Shown: piece by piece, positions 1 through 8,688 of the stretch
Layout: each line of letters begins with the position of its first letter
Position numbering within the stretch: the first letter of the stretch is position 1
From: an uncultured Prolixibacteraceae bacterium
GTDB lineage: Bacteria; Bacteroidota; Bacteroidia; Bacteroidales; Prolixibacteraceae
Assembly: GCA_913063265.1 (NCBI GenBank)
Contig: CAJXZG010000038.1
Location: forward strand, 1 to 46,049
DNA: 46,049 bases
Direction of reading: 5' to 3'
The notes under the pieces: model-generated
Told to the model about the DNA's origin: nothing
What the model saw: the letters and a program-made list of their open reading frames with translations, nothing else
The model's database searches: none
Translations under genes and position numbers: made by a program

Positions 1-273
1 GAAAGAGGCATCGATGGAAAGCAACCCATTGTTGATAAATATGCACCACTTTTTCATGTTCGTGCCGATGCCCCTCCATTAATTTTAATTACAGGTGACA
101 GGGAAAGAGAAATGCTTGGCCGCTACGAAGAAAATGCATACATGTATCGTATGATGGAAGTAGCCGGACACAAAAAAACCAAATTATATGAACTGGATGC
201 CTTTGACCATGGCGGAATGGTTTCGCCGGCTCTTGAAATTCTTTTACAGGAAATAAAAACTCTTCAAAAATAG
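1..273 (+). CDS. alpha/beta hydrolase (esterase/lipase-like), C-terminal part only
   Basis: The frame is open from the first base of the window, so the N-terminus and nucleophile elbow lie outside. The visible 90 residues hold the last two members of a hydrolase triad: an Asp in the strand-loop LILITGDRE and a His in FDHGGM. The stretch around EMLGRYEENAYMYRMM is typical of the BD-FAE/carbohydrate-esterase-like branch of alpha/beta hydrolases. It ends with TAG at 271-273. The substrate cannot be inferred from this fragment. The two exported sugar/nucleoside enzymes downstream suggest a carbohydrate scavenging context, but that is inference only. Confidence 0.75.
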   Translation, partial: ERGIDGKQPIVDKYAPLFHVRADAPPLILITGDREREMLGRYEENAYMYRMMEVAGHKKTKLYELDAFDHGGMVSPALEILLQEIKTLQK

Positions 274-381
274 ATTTAATGTGAGGATTACTCTAATGTT
301 CAGGTATTTCTATAATACGGAAAAACCGTATCTGGAAAAGTGAGCAATATTAATTATCAACCAAAATAAAATTATTTACCC

Positions 382-873
382 GTGAAAAACAATCTCAAAA
401 TGCACAGAAGTCTTTCATCAAAAGACATAAAAAATATAAGAAATAAATGTAGCATGAGTTATTTGATATCTGCAATTTTATTCATTTTCGGAACAATTGC
501 AGGAGTAACGATTTACGAATTATACTTCGATTCTAATCCAGATGCAATCAATCAAAAAATGGCTGTTACAATAGGTTTGGCAGTATTGTTTTTTTCTGTT
601 GCACTGTTTTTTATTATCAATTGGAAATATTATTCTGATATCAGAACTAATGAAAAAATTCAATTAAAAAAAATACTTCAGGATAAAAAGATTATTAAAG
701 ACTACTATAAAAATACGGTAAGCCGGAAATTTACCTTTATCGTTGACGATATAAATATTACAGTGACCCAAGAATTATTTGATAGTTGCAATAAAGGAGA
801 CAGTTTGATTTTTAATTATGCCCCAAAAAGTAAATTTTTATTGGGCATTGAAAAATCAAGAAATAATTCATGA
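382..873 (+). CDS. small two-TM membrane protein of unknown function
   Basis: I do not recognise this 163-residue protein. It has two hydrophobic segments, about residues 26-47 and 60-81, followed by a Lys-rich soluble tail of about 80 residues with several predicted beta strands. The reading frame can start at GTG 382 or at ATG 400, and neither has a Shine-Dalgarno motif, as is usual in this phylum, so the start is uncertain. It stands alone: 108 bases separate it from the hydrolase upstream and 64 from the isomerase-like gene downstream. The composition is more AT-rich and Lys/Ile/Asn-rich than its neighbours. Confidence 0.6.
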   Translation: MKNNLKMHRSLSSKDIKNIRNKCSMSYLISAILFIFGTIAGVTIYELYFDSNPDAINQKMAVTIGLAVLFFSVALFFIINWKYYSDIRTNEKIQLKKILQDKKIIKDYYKNTVSRKFTFIVDDINITVTQELFDSCNKGDSLIFNYAPKSKFLLGIEKSRNNS

Positions 874-937
874 ATTGTGTAAAAAATAAAACTAACATTA
901 TAAATTTATACGGTATTACACAATTAAACCTTTAAAG

Positions 938-1927
938 ATGAAAAACTTAATTCTGACAATTATAGTATTTGTAATTACTTTTCTTCCTTCTTCAGCACAA
1001 AAACTACCAACCGGTAATCCCGCCGATTTTAACGTAAAAACATGTTTACATTCTGTAAGTTACCTGGGAATATGGCGTGGGCAAACTCAACTAAATGTTG
1101 ATGAGTTCCTGTTAAAAGCAAAAGAGCTGGGATACGAAGGAGTAATGCTGGTTGCTAAGCGCCCCCATGTGTCTCCACACGATTATGACAAAGCTGCACG
1201 AGCAAAATTAAGGGCAAAAATTGATTCTCTTGGATTAACTTTAGTTGGACTGGCAGGCTATACTGATTTTACCGCCGGAATTGATAAACCCGGAATTCCA
1301 AATGCAGAAATTCAGGCAGCCTGGGTAGGAGAAATAGCAGAATTGGCCAATGATCTGGGAACAAAAATGGTACGTATTTTTACGGGTTACGAACGCCCTG
1401 ATGTACCTTATGACAAACAATATGCTGAAGTTGTTGCAGGATTAAAAATGGCAGGGAAGCTGGCATCTGAATATGGTGTTTCGCTGGCTGTTCAAAACCA
1501 CCATGATATAGCTTTACATCATGATGCCATGTACTGGCTTTTAAAAGAGGTTAATATGCCAAACGTATTGGCCGGCTGGGATGCATGGTCGCCAACTTTG
1601 GAAGGATTATCAAGTGAAGAGTTGAAACAATCCATACTTAAAATGAAACCATTTTTAATTAATACAATTGCCGCAGATTATGTTACTCATCCACGCTTTA
1701 CCTATGTTAACAATTTAACCAATTATAAGGCTGAACAACCGGTAATGAGAGCAGTTCCCATGGGCGAAGGTATTATTAATTACAAAACGTGGTTTAGCAC
1801 TTTAAAAGAAATTGGTTATCAGGGTTGGATAGTTTACGAAATGTGCGAAGTACTTGATGGTGGTGGATCAATTGAAAATCTCGATAAAACCGCAAAAATA
1901 TTTCTTGATTATATGAAACAATTTTAA
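938..1927 (+). CDS. exported sugar phosphate isomerase/epimerase-like TIM-barrel protein
   Basis: A 329-residue protein with a signal peptide (hydrophobic run to about residue 20, ending PSSAQ) followed by an AP-endonuclease-2 / xylose-isomerase-like TIM barrel covering about residues 40-325. Acidic and His residues expected for metal binding occur at strand ends, for example FTGYE, QNHHD, GWDAWS and YEMCEV. Members of this superfamily isomerise or epimerise sugars through a divalent metal. Export makes a periplasmic sugar or glycoside metabolic step likely, but the substrate is unknown. The next gene starts 20 bases after this stop, on the same strand, and also encodes an exported hydrolase, so they are probably co-transcribed. 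Confidence 0.8.
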   Translation: MKNLILTIIVFVITFLPSSAQKLPTGNPADFNVKTCLHSVSYLGIWRGQTQLNVDEFLLKAKELGYEGVMLVAKRPHVSPHDYDKAARAKLRAKIDSLGLTLVGLAGYTDFTAGIDKPGIPNAEIQAAWVGEIAELANDLGTKMVRIFTGYERPDVPYDKQYAEVVAGLKMAGKLASEYGVSLAVQNHHDIALHHDAMYWLLKEVNMPNVLAGWDAWSPTLEGLSSEELKQSILKMKPFLINTIAADYVTHPRFTYVNNLTNYKAEQPVMRAVPMGEGIINYKTWFSTLKEIGYQGWIVYEMCEVLDGGGSIENLDKTAKIFLDYMKQF

Positions 1928-1947
1928 CAAAAATAAATCCAATTTTT

Positions 1948-2919
1948 ATGAAACCGGTTTTTACACTTTTTCTAACCTTAATTGTAATTTCATTGTTTGC
2001 CCAAAACTATCCGAAAATGAAAGAATCAGAAAGAATAAAAAAATTAATCCCTCCCACAGGAAAAATAAAAATGGTACTTGACACCGATACCTATAATGAA
2101 GTAGATGATCAGTTTGCTTTGGCGTATGCATTACTTTCGCCCGACAAGATTGATTTACAGGCAGTTTATGCAGCTCCCTTTAAAAATAACCGGGCGGCCT
2201 TTCCGGGAGAAGGAATGGAAAAAAGTTATAATGAAATACTAAAACTTTTAAAAATGATGGGAAAATCTCCCGATGATTTTGCGTTCCGCGGCTCCAACCG
2301 TTACCTGGAAGATGTTAAGCGACCTGTAAAAAGCGATGCTGCAAACGATTTAATTAAAAAGGCATTGGCATGCAGCCCGGAAGATCCCCTGTATGTGGTT
2401 CCTATTGGATGTATAACCAATATTGCATCAGCCATTTTAACAGAACCAAAAATTATTGAAAACATTGTTGTAGTTTGGCTTGGAGGAAACGATCTAAACT
2501 GGCCACATCAAAAAGAATTTAACCTTATGCAGGATGTACCGGCAGCACAGGTTGTTTTTGATTCAGGTGTGCCATTTGTTATATTTCCCACGCGGCCTGT
2601 AATTTCACATTTGCACACTACAATTCCCGAATTAAAACATTACCTCGAAGGTAAAAATGAACTTTCAGATTATTTGTATAACATAGTGGTTGAATACAGT
2701 GGCGGCCGTACTGCATGGTCGAAGGTAATCTGGGATGTGGCTGCTGTAGCGTGGTTAATAAATCCTGACTGGGTACCTACCAATATTGTGCATAGCCCCA
2801 TCTTAACAGACCAGGTAACATACAGTACTGACCACTCCAGACATTTTATCCGAATGGCAACTGATATTCGCCGGGATGCAATTTTTGAGGATTTGTTTAA
2901 TAAACTGTCCGGACAATAA
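1948..2919 (+). CDS. exported nucleoside hydrolase-like protein (IU_nuc_hydro family)
   Basis: A 323-residue protein with a signal peptide (to FAQ, about residue 19) and a nucleoside hydrolase fold. Visible family marks are DTDTYNEVDDQFAL at 45-58, GCITNIASAI (N158) and EFNLMQD (190-196), matching the calcium-binding Asp cluster and ribose-binding Asn/Glu positions. Two departures stand out. The Asp loop has five residues between D47 and D53 where the canonical DxDxGxDD loop has three. The usual late active-site His-Asp pair reads W262-D263 in KVIWDVAAVAW. It may therefore cleave an unusual N-glycoside or be a non-canonical branch. It is encoded 20 bases after the TIM-barrel gene, suggesting a periplasmic two-step pathway. 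Confidence 0.8.
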   Translation: MKPVFTLFLTLIVISLFAQNYPKMKESERIKKLIPPTGKIKMVLDTDTYNEVDDQFALAYALLSPDKIDLQAVYAAPFKNNRAAFPGEGMEKSYNEILKLLKMMGKSPDDFAFRGSNRYLEDVKRPVKSDAANDLIKKALACSPEDPLYVVPIGCITNIASAILTEPKIIENIVVVWLGGNDLNWPHQKEFNLMQDVPAAQVVFDSGVPFVIFPTRPVISHLHTTIPELKHYLEGKNELSDYLYNIVVEYSGGRTAWSKVIWDVAAVAWLINPDWVPTNIVHSPILTDQVTYSTDHSRHFIRMATDIRRDAIFEDLFNKLSGQ

Positions 2920-2941
2920 TTGAAAGAATGATATTGAATAA

Positions 2942-4222
2942 TTATTGATTGTCAACCAGGATTTCCATATCCCAGCTAATTTTATTTAACTCAAACAAGA
3001 GGGAATCCTTTAATTGAGTATAACGAAGCATATTTTCGTCTTTTACAGGTTCAACCGGTGGTGCCTTTACCTTTAATGGATCAACAAGGCTGCCGTTTTT
3101 ACTTACCCTGAAATCCAGATGTGGTCCGGTTGCAATTCCTGTGGATCCTACATAACCGATAACTTGTCCTTGCTTTACTCTTGCACCCGTAGAAATACCC
3201 TTGGCATACCCCGAAAGATGCATATAAGTTGTAGTATAAACTGAATTGTGTTTTATTTTTATATAATTACCACCGCCACCTTTTTGATAAGCCTTTTTAA
3301 TAACCGTTCCATCTCCTATGCTCATTACCGGGGTACCTTTTGGTGCAGCATAATCCACTCCTCTGTGCGGACGTCTTATTCTTAAAACCGGGTGCATTCT
3401 GCTGTTTGAATATCTCGAACTGATGCGTGAAAATTTAAGCGGTGCTTTTAAAAATGCTTTTCTTAAACTTGTGCCTTTTTCATCAAAATAATCCAACCGT
3501 TCATCCTGGTTAAACAAAAAAGCATAGTTCTCATCGCCATAATGATCAAACTGAACAGCATATATCTCTCCTATTCCTATAGAGACAGAATCAACAAATT
3601 GTTCTTCGTAAATAACCCTGAAACGGTCGCCTTTTTGAATTGCAAAAAAATCAATGGTCCAGGCAAAAATATCTGAGAGTTCCAGTGCCAACATTGGATC
3701 CTGACCATTATCAACCATAGCATTCCATAACGAACTTTCTACTTCTCCGTGAGCAGTTCGCAACCTTGTTTGAATTTCTTTTTCACCTCTGTATATATTT
3801 AAGGTGTCGAACAACTCAAAAACAGTATATTCAACTTCAGAATTTTCGTAAACAAAATAAAGTGGTTCGGCAATAGAATCTTTTGTTGAAAATATTGAAA
3901 AATTCTGTCCGCTTTTAATTTTTCGAACATCAAAAACAGATTTTGATTTTCTGGCAATTTTATCGATTGTACCCATGCCGACACCTTTTGAATTTAATAT
4001 CTGGCTGAGATACTGGTTAGACTTTACTTTTCCGGAATAAACATTAAAAGAATCTATTGGTAATCCATACTTTAAAACAGGTTCTTTTACTGCAACTGAA
4101 TCCATTTTAATTTCTTCAGTTTTTTTATTCCCTTTATTTTGACAAGAATAAAAATTCATTGTCAAAATTATACCCAACAACACAATAATCAGTCTGTAAT
4201 TTTTCCACATCATTTTTCCCAT
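2942..4222 (-). CDS. lipoprotein M23 (LytM-type) peptidase
   Basis: A 426-residue protein that should cleave peptidoglycan cross-links or regulate amidases at the cell envelope. It has a lipoprotein signal with lipobox FYSC (C27), then an OapA/LysM-like region around 55-110 and a second accessory region to about 260. A LytM domain spans about 270-385. Ligand positions read H286 and D290 (PHRGVD), H335 (TYMHL) and H368 (GPHLD). The third zinc ligand, normally the last His of HxH, is D370 here. Translation may begin at ATG 4222, 4213 or 4210; a -7 box at 4230-4237 would place the transcript start very near 4222, so one of the inner starts is plausible. It converges with the nucleoside hydrolase gene. 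Confidence 0.88.
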   Translation of the reverse strand: MGKMMWKNYRLIIVLLGIILTMNFYSCQNKGNKKTEEIKMDSVAVKEPVLKYGLPIDSFNVYSGKVKSNQYLSQILNSKGVGMGTIDKIARKSKSVFDVRKIKSGQNFSIFSTKDSIAEPLYFVYENSEVEYTVFELFDTLNIYRGEKEIQTRLRTAHGEVESSLWNAMVDNGQDPMLALELSDIFAWTIDFFAIQKGDRFRVIYEEQFVDSVSIGIGEIYAVQFDHYGDENYAFLFNQDERLDYFDEKGTSLRKAFLKAPLKFSRISSRYSNSRMHPVLRIRRPHRGVDYAAPKGTPVMSIGDGTVIKKAYQKGGGGNYIKIKHNSVYTTTYMHLSGYAKGISTGARVKQGQVIGYVGSTGIATGPHLDFRVSKNGSLVDPLKVKAPPVEPVKDENMLRYTQLKDSLLFELNKISWDMEILVDNQ

Positions 4223-4229
4223 TACTCCA

Positions 4230-4237
4230 CAAAAATA
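4230..4237 (-). promoter_or_regulatory. -7 promoter box (TATTTTTG) upstream of the M23 gene
   Basis: On the minus strand this reads TATTTTTG, an exact match to the Bacteroidota -7 consensus TAnnTTTG, a few bases before the first ATG. No clear TTTG is seen 19-21 bases further upstream, so support is only from one box. Confidence 0.35.
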
Positions 4238-4344
4238 TAAAAACTAACGAAAGGAGATTACTCTTTCTTATGCACTATTTATTTGTTTTCATTTTTTCAA
4301 ACAATGACCATCAGTTTTAAAAAATACTCATCAAATGAATCGTT

Positions 4345-5223
4345 TTAAAGCTTTATTTTTTCAAATCCTTCGCCATATACTCCCATTACGCTACCCATCG
4401 AAATAAATGCATCCGGATCGATCTGTTTTATTTTTCTGAAAATTGCACTGGTTTCCCTTTTTCGTACTACCGACATAACAATCTTTGTTTCCTCTTTGGT
4501 GTACCAACCCATTCCATCGAGCAAAGTTACTCCCCTTGTTGCTTCTTTATTAATAGATTCAGCTATTTCATTATATTTTTTCGAGATAATAAACATCTGT
4601 GCAGAGGCATTTGCCCCACTTAAAAACGAATCGAGGGTATAAGCAACTACCCACATCGAAACATAACCATAAACCAATTTTTCAGGTGATTGAAATACAA
4701 AATAAGATGAAGCGATAATTATTACATCGCAGAGCATTATTACTTTCCCCGGACTTACATTGCGGTATTTGTTTACAATCATAGCAAAAATATCGGTGCC
4801 TCCCGTACTTCCTCCTCTTGAAAAAACTATACCTAATCCAATACCCCCCATCATTCCTCCAAGAACCGCTGAAAGAAAGGTATCATCTACCAGCGGACTT
4901 TTTAATACATTCTGAAAAAGAGCAAAAAATAAGGTGAGCACTGCAATACTGAATATGGTTTTAATCCCTAAACTTGCACCAAGAATTTTTATTGCAATCA
5001 GTACCAAAACCACATTGATAACCAAAAATGTAATACTCACCGGAATCTTTGTTGCAAAGAAAACAACAGCAGCAATACCACTTACGCCACCGCCTGTGAT
5101 TTCAGCCGGGATTATAAATAATACCCAGCCCAGCACAAACATTAGCAAACCAAAGGTAATTATGGAATAATCTTTAATTATACCAAAATTTCTATTTGTT
5201 GTGATTAGTTGAATAAAGTGCAT
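4345..5223 (-). CDS. YitT family membrane protein (DUF161 + DUF2179)
   Basis: A 292-residue integral membrane protein. About five or six hydrophobic segments fill residues 20-215, with the family signature of small-residue-rich helices (GGGVSGIAAVVFF; GGSTGGTDIFAMI). The C-terminal DUF2179 domain, about residues 220-288, starts at NKEATRGVTLLDGMGWYT and ends near the stop. YitT proteins are uncharacterised transporter-like proteins, and the soluble DUF2179 tail may sense a ligand. The ATG at 5223 gives the usual family length. It lies between the M23 gene and lnt with gaps over 100 bases, so it is probably transcribed alone. Confidence 0.88.
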   Translation of the reverse strand: MHFIQLITTNRNFGIIKDYSIITFGLLMFVLGWVLFIIPAEITGGGVSGIAAVVFFATKIPVSITFLVINVVLVLIAIKILGASLGIKTIFSIAVLTLFFALFQNVLKSPLVDDTFLSAVLGGMMGGIGLGIVFSRGGSTGGTDIFAMIVNKYRNVSPGKVIMLCDVIIIASSYFVFQSPEKLVYGYVSMWVVAYTLDSFLSGANASAQMFIISKKYNEIAESINKEATRGVTLLDGMGWYTKEETKIVMSVVRKRETSAIFRKIKQIDPDAFISMGSVMGVYGEGFEKIKL

Positions 5224-5327
5224 CAGAAATCATTTTATTTTTTAGGTTGCAAAAGAAAAAAGTGTAACAATATAAATTTATGAGAGAAATCAGAGAACAT
5301 TAAAATTACCGTAGATTTAAAATAGGT

Positions 5328-6938
5328 TTATCTTAAAACACTATTCTTTTTTAATAACCTGTCAACAACAATTTTCATTATTAAAAGTATACTTAAAAAC
5401 AAAGACACCCGTGCAATATAGTCTCCATATTTTACATAAAATGTCATTTTATTACTGACATTGATATTTCCTTGAATTGAATCTTCAACCCACCAATCAG
5501 TAGCTTGTAATATTTCTCCCCGCTGATTAACAAAACAGGAAATCCCGGTGTTCGCAGAACGGGCAATACTCCTTCTGGTTTCAATCGCACGTAAACTTGC
5601 AAATGACAGATGTTGATGATAACCCGGAGTATCTTTCCACCAGCCATCGTTGGTAATTATAAAAATTAAATCAGCCCCATTTTTCACATATTCAGTTACA
5701 TACTCTCCAAAAACAGATTCGTAACATATTACAGGGGCTACAATGGTGCTGTCCATTGAAATAAAATTTGAAGATTCCTGCTGTCTCCCCAAACTATTCG
5801 TTGTTCCTCCGATATCAATAACAATATCACCTAAAAATCCTAAATATTTTGCAAATGGCATTTTTTCAACCCCAACTACAAGCTTTGATTTATGATATAT
5901 TTGTTTCTGCCCGTCATTTCCCAGATAAATGGCAGTATTAAACATATCGTATATCATATTATTTCCTCTTCTGGCTGTAATTGTGGCACTTTCCTTATCA
6001 GGATAAACCTTGTATGAACTTACGCCAAATATCATTTCGGTTTTTGGATAAGAATTCAGAAAATATGAAAGCTCTTGCAACATTGGATTATTGTCAAGAT
6101 TACTTTCATTCCAATAACCCGGATTTTCAAACAATGTTTCCGGTCCAATAACAAAATCGGTTTCTTTGTCGATTTTTTGATTTGTCAAAGAAATGAATGT
6201 CTCTAGTTTTTTGTTTTCAGCTGCCAAATCATATTCTTCATTGTAGGGATCTATATTGGGTTGAATAACTACAATATTTTTCGATTCGCCTGTTTCTTCA
6301 TACGAATAAAACATTTTAAGTGATAAAGAAACCGGTACGATAAGCAGAATTGCAAGGATAAACATTGGTTTAAATGATACAGTAATATGTTCTCCATTCA
6401 ACCGGTTTTTAACCAGTTTTAAAATCAGGATATTTATTAAAAGTATCCAAACAGAACCGCCAAAAACACCTGAAAATTCGTACCATTGTACCAATTTAAT
6501 ATTATTGGCAAAACCGTTACCAAGTGTAAGCCATGGCCATTCAATATCCCAGTGATAATGTACATATTCATAAGAAATCCAAAAAACGATGAGTGCCAGG
6601 TATCCAAGATTGGATTTAAAATTGCGCCGGGCCACATGAACCAGCCAAAACACCATCGACATTACAAAAGAATTGGCTACAATTGCCAACACTGCCCCGG
6701 CCAATGTTGCATTAACTATCCACCATGTTGTAATCAGATTCCATAAAAAAAATGAAAGGTAGGCATGCCCCCAAATTGATACACTTCTATATTCACTTTT
6801 ATTTTCAACAAAATAATTTTCGAGATAAAGCAAAGGAAGAAAAGCTACAAAAAGAATCCATCCGGGAAATTTCAGCCATGCAAGACTAAGTAAAACTCCT
6901 GTTAAAACAGAAAGTAAAATCCTTGTACTACGCTTCAT
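5328..6938 (-). CDS. lnt: apolipoprotein N-acyltransferase
   Basis: A 536-residue inner-membrane enzyme that N-acylates the lipidated cysteine of lipoproteins. The N-terminal half has several transmembrane helices (about residues 8-200), and a CN-hydrolase domain occupies about 220-500, followed by a final helix. The catalytic triad is visible as E267 (FVIGPETLF), K352 (YHKSKLVVG) and C405 (APVICYESVFGE). The window encodes several lipoproteins it could act on, including the upstream 5'-nucleotidase half. Its ATG at 6938 overlaps the last 11 bases of the metallophosphatase gene, so it is the third member of a translationally coupled unit. Confidence 0.95.
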   Translation of the reverse strand: MKRSTRILLSVLTGVLLSLAWLKFPGWILFVAFLPLLYLENYFVENKSEYRSVSIWGHAYLSFFLWNLITTWWIVNATLAGAVLAIVANSFVMSMVFWLVHVARRNFKSNLGYLALIVFWISYEYVHYHWDIEWPWLTLGNGFANNIKLVQWYEFSGVFGGSVWILLINILILKLVKNRLNGEHITVSFKPMFILAILLIVPVSLSLKMFYSYEETGESKNIVVIQPNIDPYNEEYDLAAENKKLETFISLTNQKIDKETDFVIGPETLFENPGYWNESNLDNNPMLQELSYFLNSYPKTEMIFGVSSYKVYPDKESATITARRGNNMIYDMFNTAIYLGNDGQKQIYHKSKLVVGVEKMPFAKYLGFLGDIVIDIGGTTNSLGRQQESSNFISMDSTIVAPVICYESVFGEYVTEYVKNGADLIFIITNDGWWKDTPGYHQHLSFASLRAIETRRSIARSANTGISCFVNQRGEILQATDWWVEDSIQGNINVSNKMTFYVKYGDYIARVSLFLSILLIMKIVVDRLLKKNSVLR

Positions 6939-7869
6939 TGTTTATATTGATATTGTTGGTTAGGGCAAGCCTTTTATTTTTTCCTTCTCTTTCAAAAGTA
7001 AAATCTATTCTACCTAAAACCATTCCTCCCCACGATGCCTGGTTGACAATTACCTGTTTTCCTGCTTTATTTTTTTCAACAATTGGTTCTTCCAGAAAAG
7101 AGTGAGTATGACCGCCAATAATTAAATCAGTCAAAGATGTTTCACCGGCGAGAACCATATCACTAACCTTATTACTTTTATATTTTAATCCTAGATGAGA
7201 CAAACAAACTACCAAATCACATTTTTTGTCATATTTTAAAAACGACTCCATTTTCAGGGCAGTTTGAAGAGGATCGATATATTTTGTATTTCCGAAGTTT
7301 TTGTCTCCTACCAAACCTTTTAATTCAATTCCAAGGCCATATACACCGATTTTAATTCCCGACTTTTTAAATATTTTCCATTCCGGAAATTTTTTATTTA
7401 ATATGGTATCAGAAAAATCGTAGTTGGAACTGATTATTGGAAAACCAGCACTTGGAAGCGAATTAAAAATTCCTTCCAAACCATCATCAAATTCATGATT
7501 CCCTATAGTTCCGGCATCATAACCTGCAGCAGTCATTACCTTCAGCATAAGTTCACCTTTGAAATAATTGTAATAAGGAGTGCCCTGAAACATATCTCCG
7601 GCATCAAAAAGCAAAGTGTTTGGATTTTCTGTTTTAAATTTTTTAAAAAGTGCCGAAATTCTGGCTAATCCACCTTTCCCATCTGTATATTGATTTCCTC
7701 CTGAAAAAGGCTCAATATGACAATGTATATCATTGGTATGCAAGACTGAGATTGTAATATAATCTTCTGATGCCAGTAAACTAACCGGATTTGCACTTAA
7801 TCCAAGTCCTGCAACACCAATTAATCCGTTTCTTAAAAATCTTCTTCTATTCACTGGTAATCCTCCCAT
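6928..7869 (-). CDS. metallophosphatase half of a split UshA-type 5'-nucleotidase, twin-arginine signal
   Basis: A 313-residue calcineurin-like phosphoesterase. The N-terminus has a twin-arginine motif (NRRRFLRNGL) before a hydrophobic stretch, predicting Tat export. The metal-site motifs appear in family order: D47-x-H49 (TNDIHCH), FDAGDMFQG, GNHEFDDG, CLSHLG and GGHTHSF. This is the N-terminal catalytic domain of UshA-like 5'-nucleotidases; the substrate-binding C-terminal domain is missing here and is encoded by the gene immediately upstream. The reading frames overlap by 23 bases (7847-7869). A GTG at 7854 is an alternative start that keeps the RRRFL motif. Likely role: periplasmic nucleotide or sugar-nucleotide hydrolysis. 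Confidence 0.9.
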   Translation of the reverse strand: MGGLPVNRRRFLRNGLIGVAGLGLSANPVSLLASEDYITISVLHTNDIHCHIEPFSGGNQYTDGKGGLARISALFKKFKTENPNTLLFDAGDMFQGTPYYNYFKGELMLKVMTAAGYDAGTIGNHEFDDGLEGIFNSLPSAGFPIISSNYDFSDTILNKKFPEWKIFKKSGIKIGVYGLGIELKGLVGDKNFGNTKYIDPLQTALKMESFLKYDKKCDLVVCLSHLGLKYKSNKVSDMVLAGETSLTDLIIGGHTHSFLEEPIVEKNKAGKQVIVNQASWGGMVLGRIDFTFEREGKNKRLALTNNININNEA

Positions 7870-8611
7870 CTAATTTTTCGGTTAAAACCAATTCATTTTT
7901 ATGCCTTTCCTCAAAGTTTGAAATAATTACATCTCTTATTTTTTTGCTGCTTCCTATCAGTTCTTGACGCTCTGTAAAAACTTTTAAATTATCCCCACCG
8001 TTTGCCGAATAATCGTTGGTAACAAGCCAATACATTTTATCAGTATTTAGTTTCTTTCCCCCTACAAATACTTTTTTTGCTTTACCCGAAGAAATTACAA
8101 ATTTTGCACCGCCTACACTATCACCGCCTTTAGAAGCAACGTAATCAAAAAATTGCTGAAGCTGATTTCCTGATAATTGGATAAAAACCATCTCATTTTC
8201 AAAAGGCATCAGTTCAAAAATCTTCCCTACCCTTATTTCTCCCTGAGGCAGAAACGTTCGAATACCACCATAGTTAAAATACGACACCTCAGGTTTGATA
8301 TTCAAATTCTGTTCGTTTGCATATTTTTCACCTTCCTCAAGGAGCAAATCAGCTAAAATATTTGTCAATCCACTTTCAGGTTTATTTTTAACCAATTCGA
8401 CCTCGGCATAAGAAATTACTCTATGCATATCTTTTTCAAGAATTTCTTTGTAAGGTAAATACAACTGTACCAACTGGCTATCAAGGACTAAAGTGTCTTT
8501 TTTTACTGAAATATTTTCTGAATCAACCCGTTTTGAAACGTAAACAGGTTTGCATGAAAGTATTAATAGCAGATAAGTTATTAACAACAAGTAGCTGAAA
8601 GATCGAACCAT
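7847..8611 (-). CDS. 5'-nucleotidase C-terminal domain lipoprotein
   Basis: A 254-residue lipoprotein (lipobox LILSC, C20) whose remainder is a 5_nucleotid_C domain. Visible family marks are SGLTNILADLLLE, the FNYGGIRTFLPQGEI segment, FELMPFENEMVFIQLSG and VTNDYSANGGD. In UshA this domain binds the nucleoside part of the substrate and moves over the metal site. Here it is a separate gene placed before, rather than after, the metallophosphatase gene, with a 23-base overlap. I infer that the two products associate in the periplasm, the lipoprotein giving the membrane anchor. Next to it, divergently, lies the amidase gene. Confidence 0.88.
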   Translation of the reverse strand: MVRSFSYLLLITYLLLILSCKPVYVSKRVDSENISVKKDTLVLDSQLVQLYLPYKEILEKDMHRVISYAEVELVKNKPESGLTNILADLLLEEGEKYANEQNLNIKPEVSYFNYGGIRTFLPQGEIRVGKIFELMPFENEMVFIQLSGNQLQQFFDYVASKGGDSVGGAKFVISSGKAKKVFVGGKKLNTDKMYWLVTNDYSANGGDNLKVFTERQELIGSSKKIRDVIISNFEERHKNELVLTEKLDGRITSE

Positions 8612-8688
8612 TTGAGATATTGTATTATCAATTTTACACTTATTTTAGCAATGATTTACATTACAACAAAACAGCTTTCGCATAGTTT

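Noticed and set aside
311..324. TATAATACGGAAAA, also found at 10281-10294
   Set aside because: A 14-nt exact match between two AT-rich gaps is about what chance gives in a 46-kb AT-rich sequence, and the flanks do not align.
315..331. Hairpin ATACGG/CCGTAT after the alpha/beta hydrolase gene
   Set aside because: Only 6 bp, more than 40 nt from the stop and without a T-run; too weak to call a terminator.
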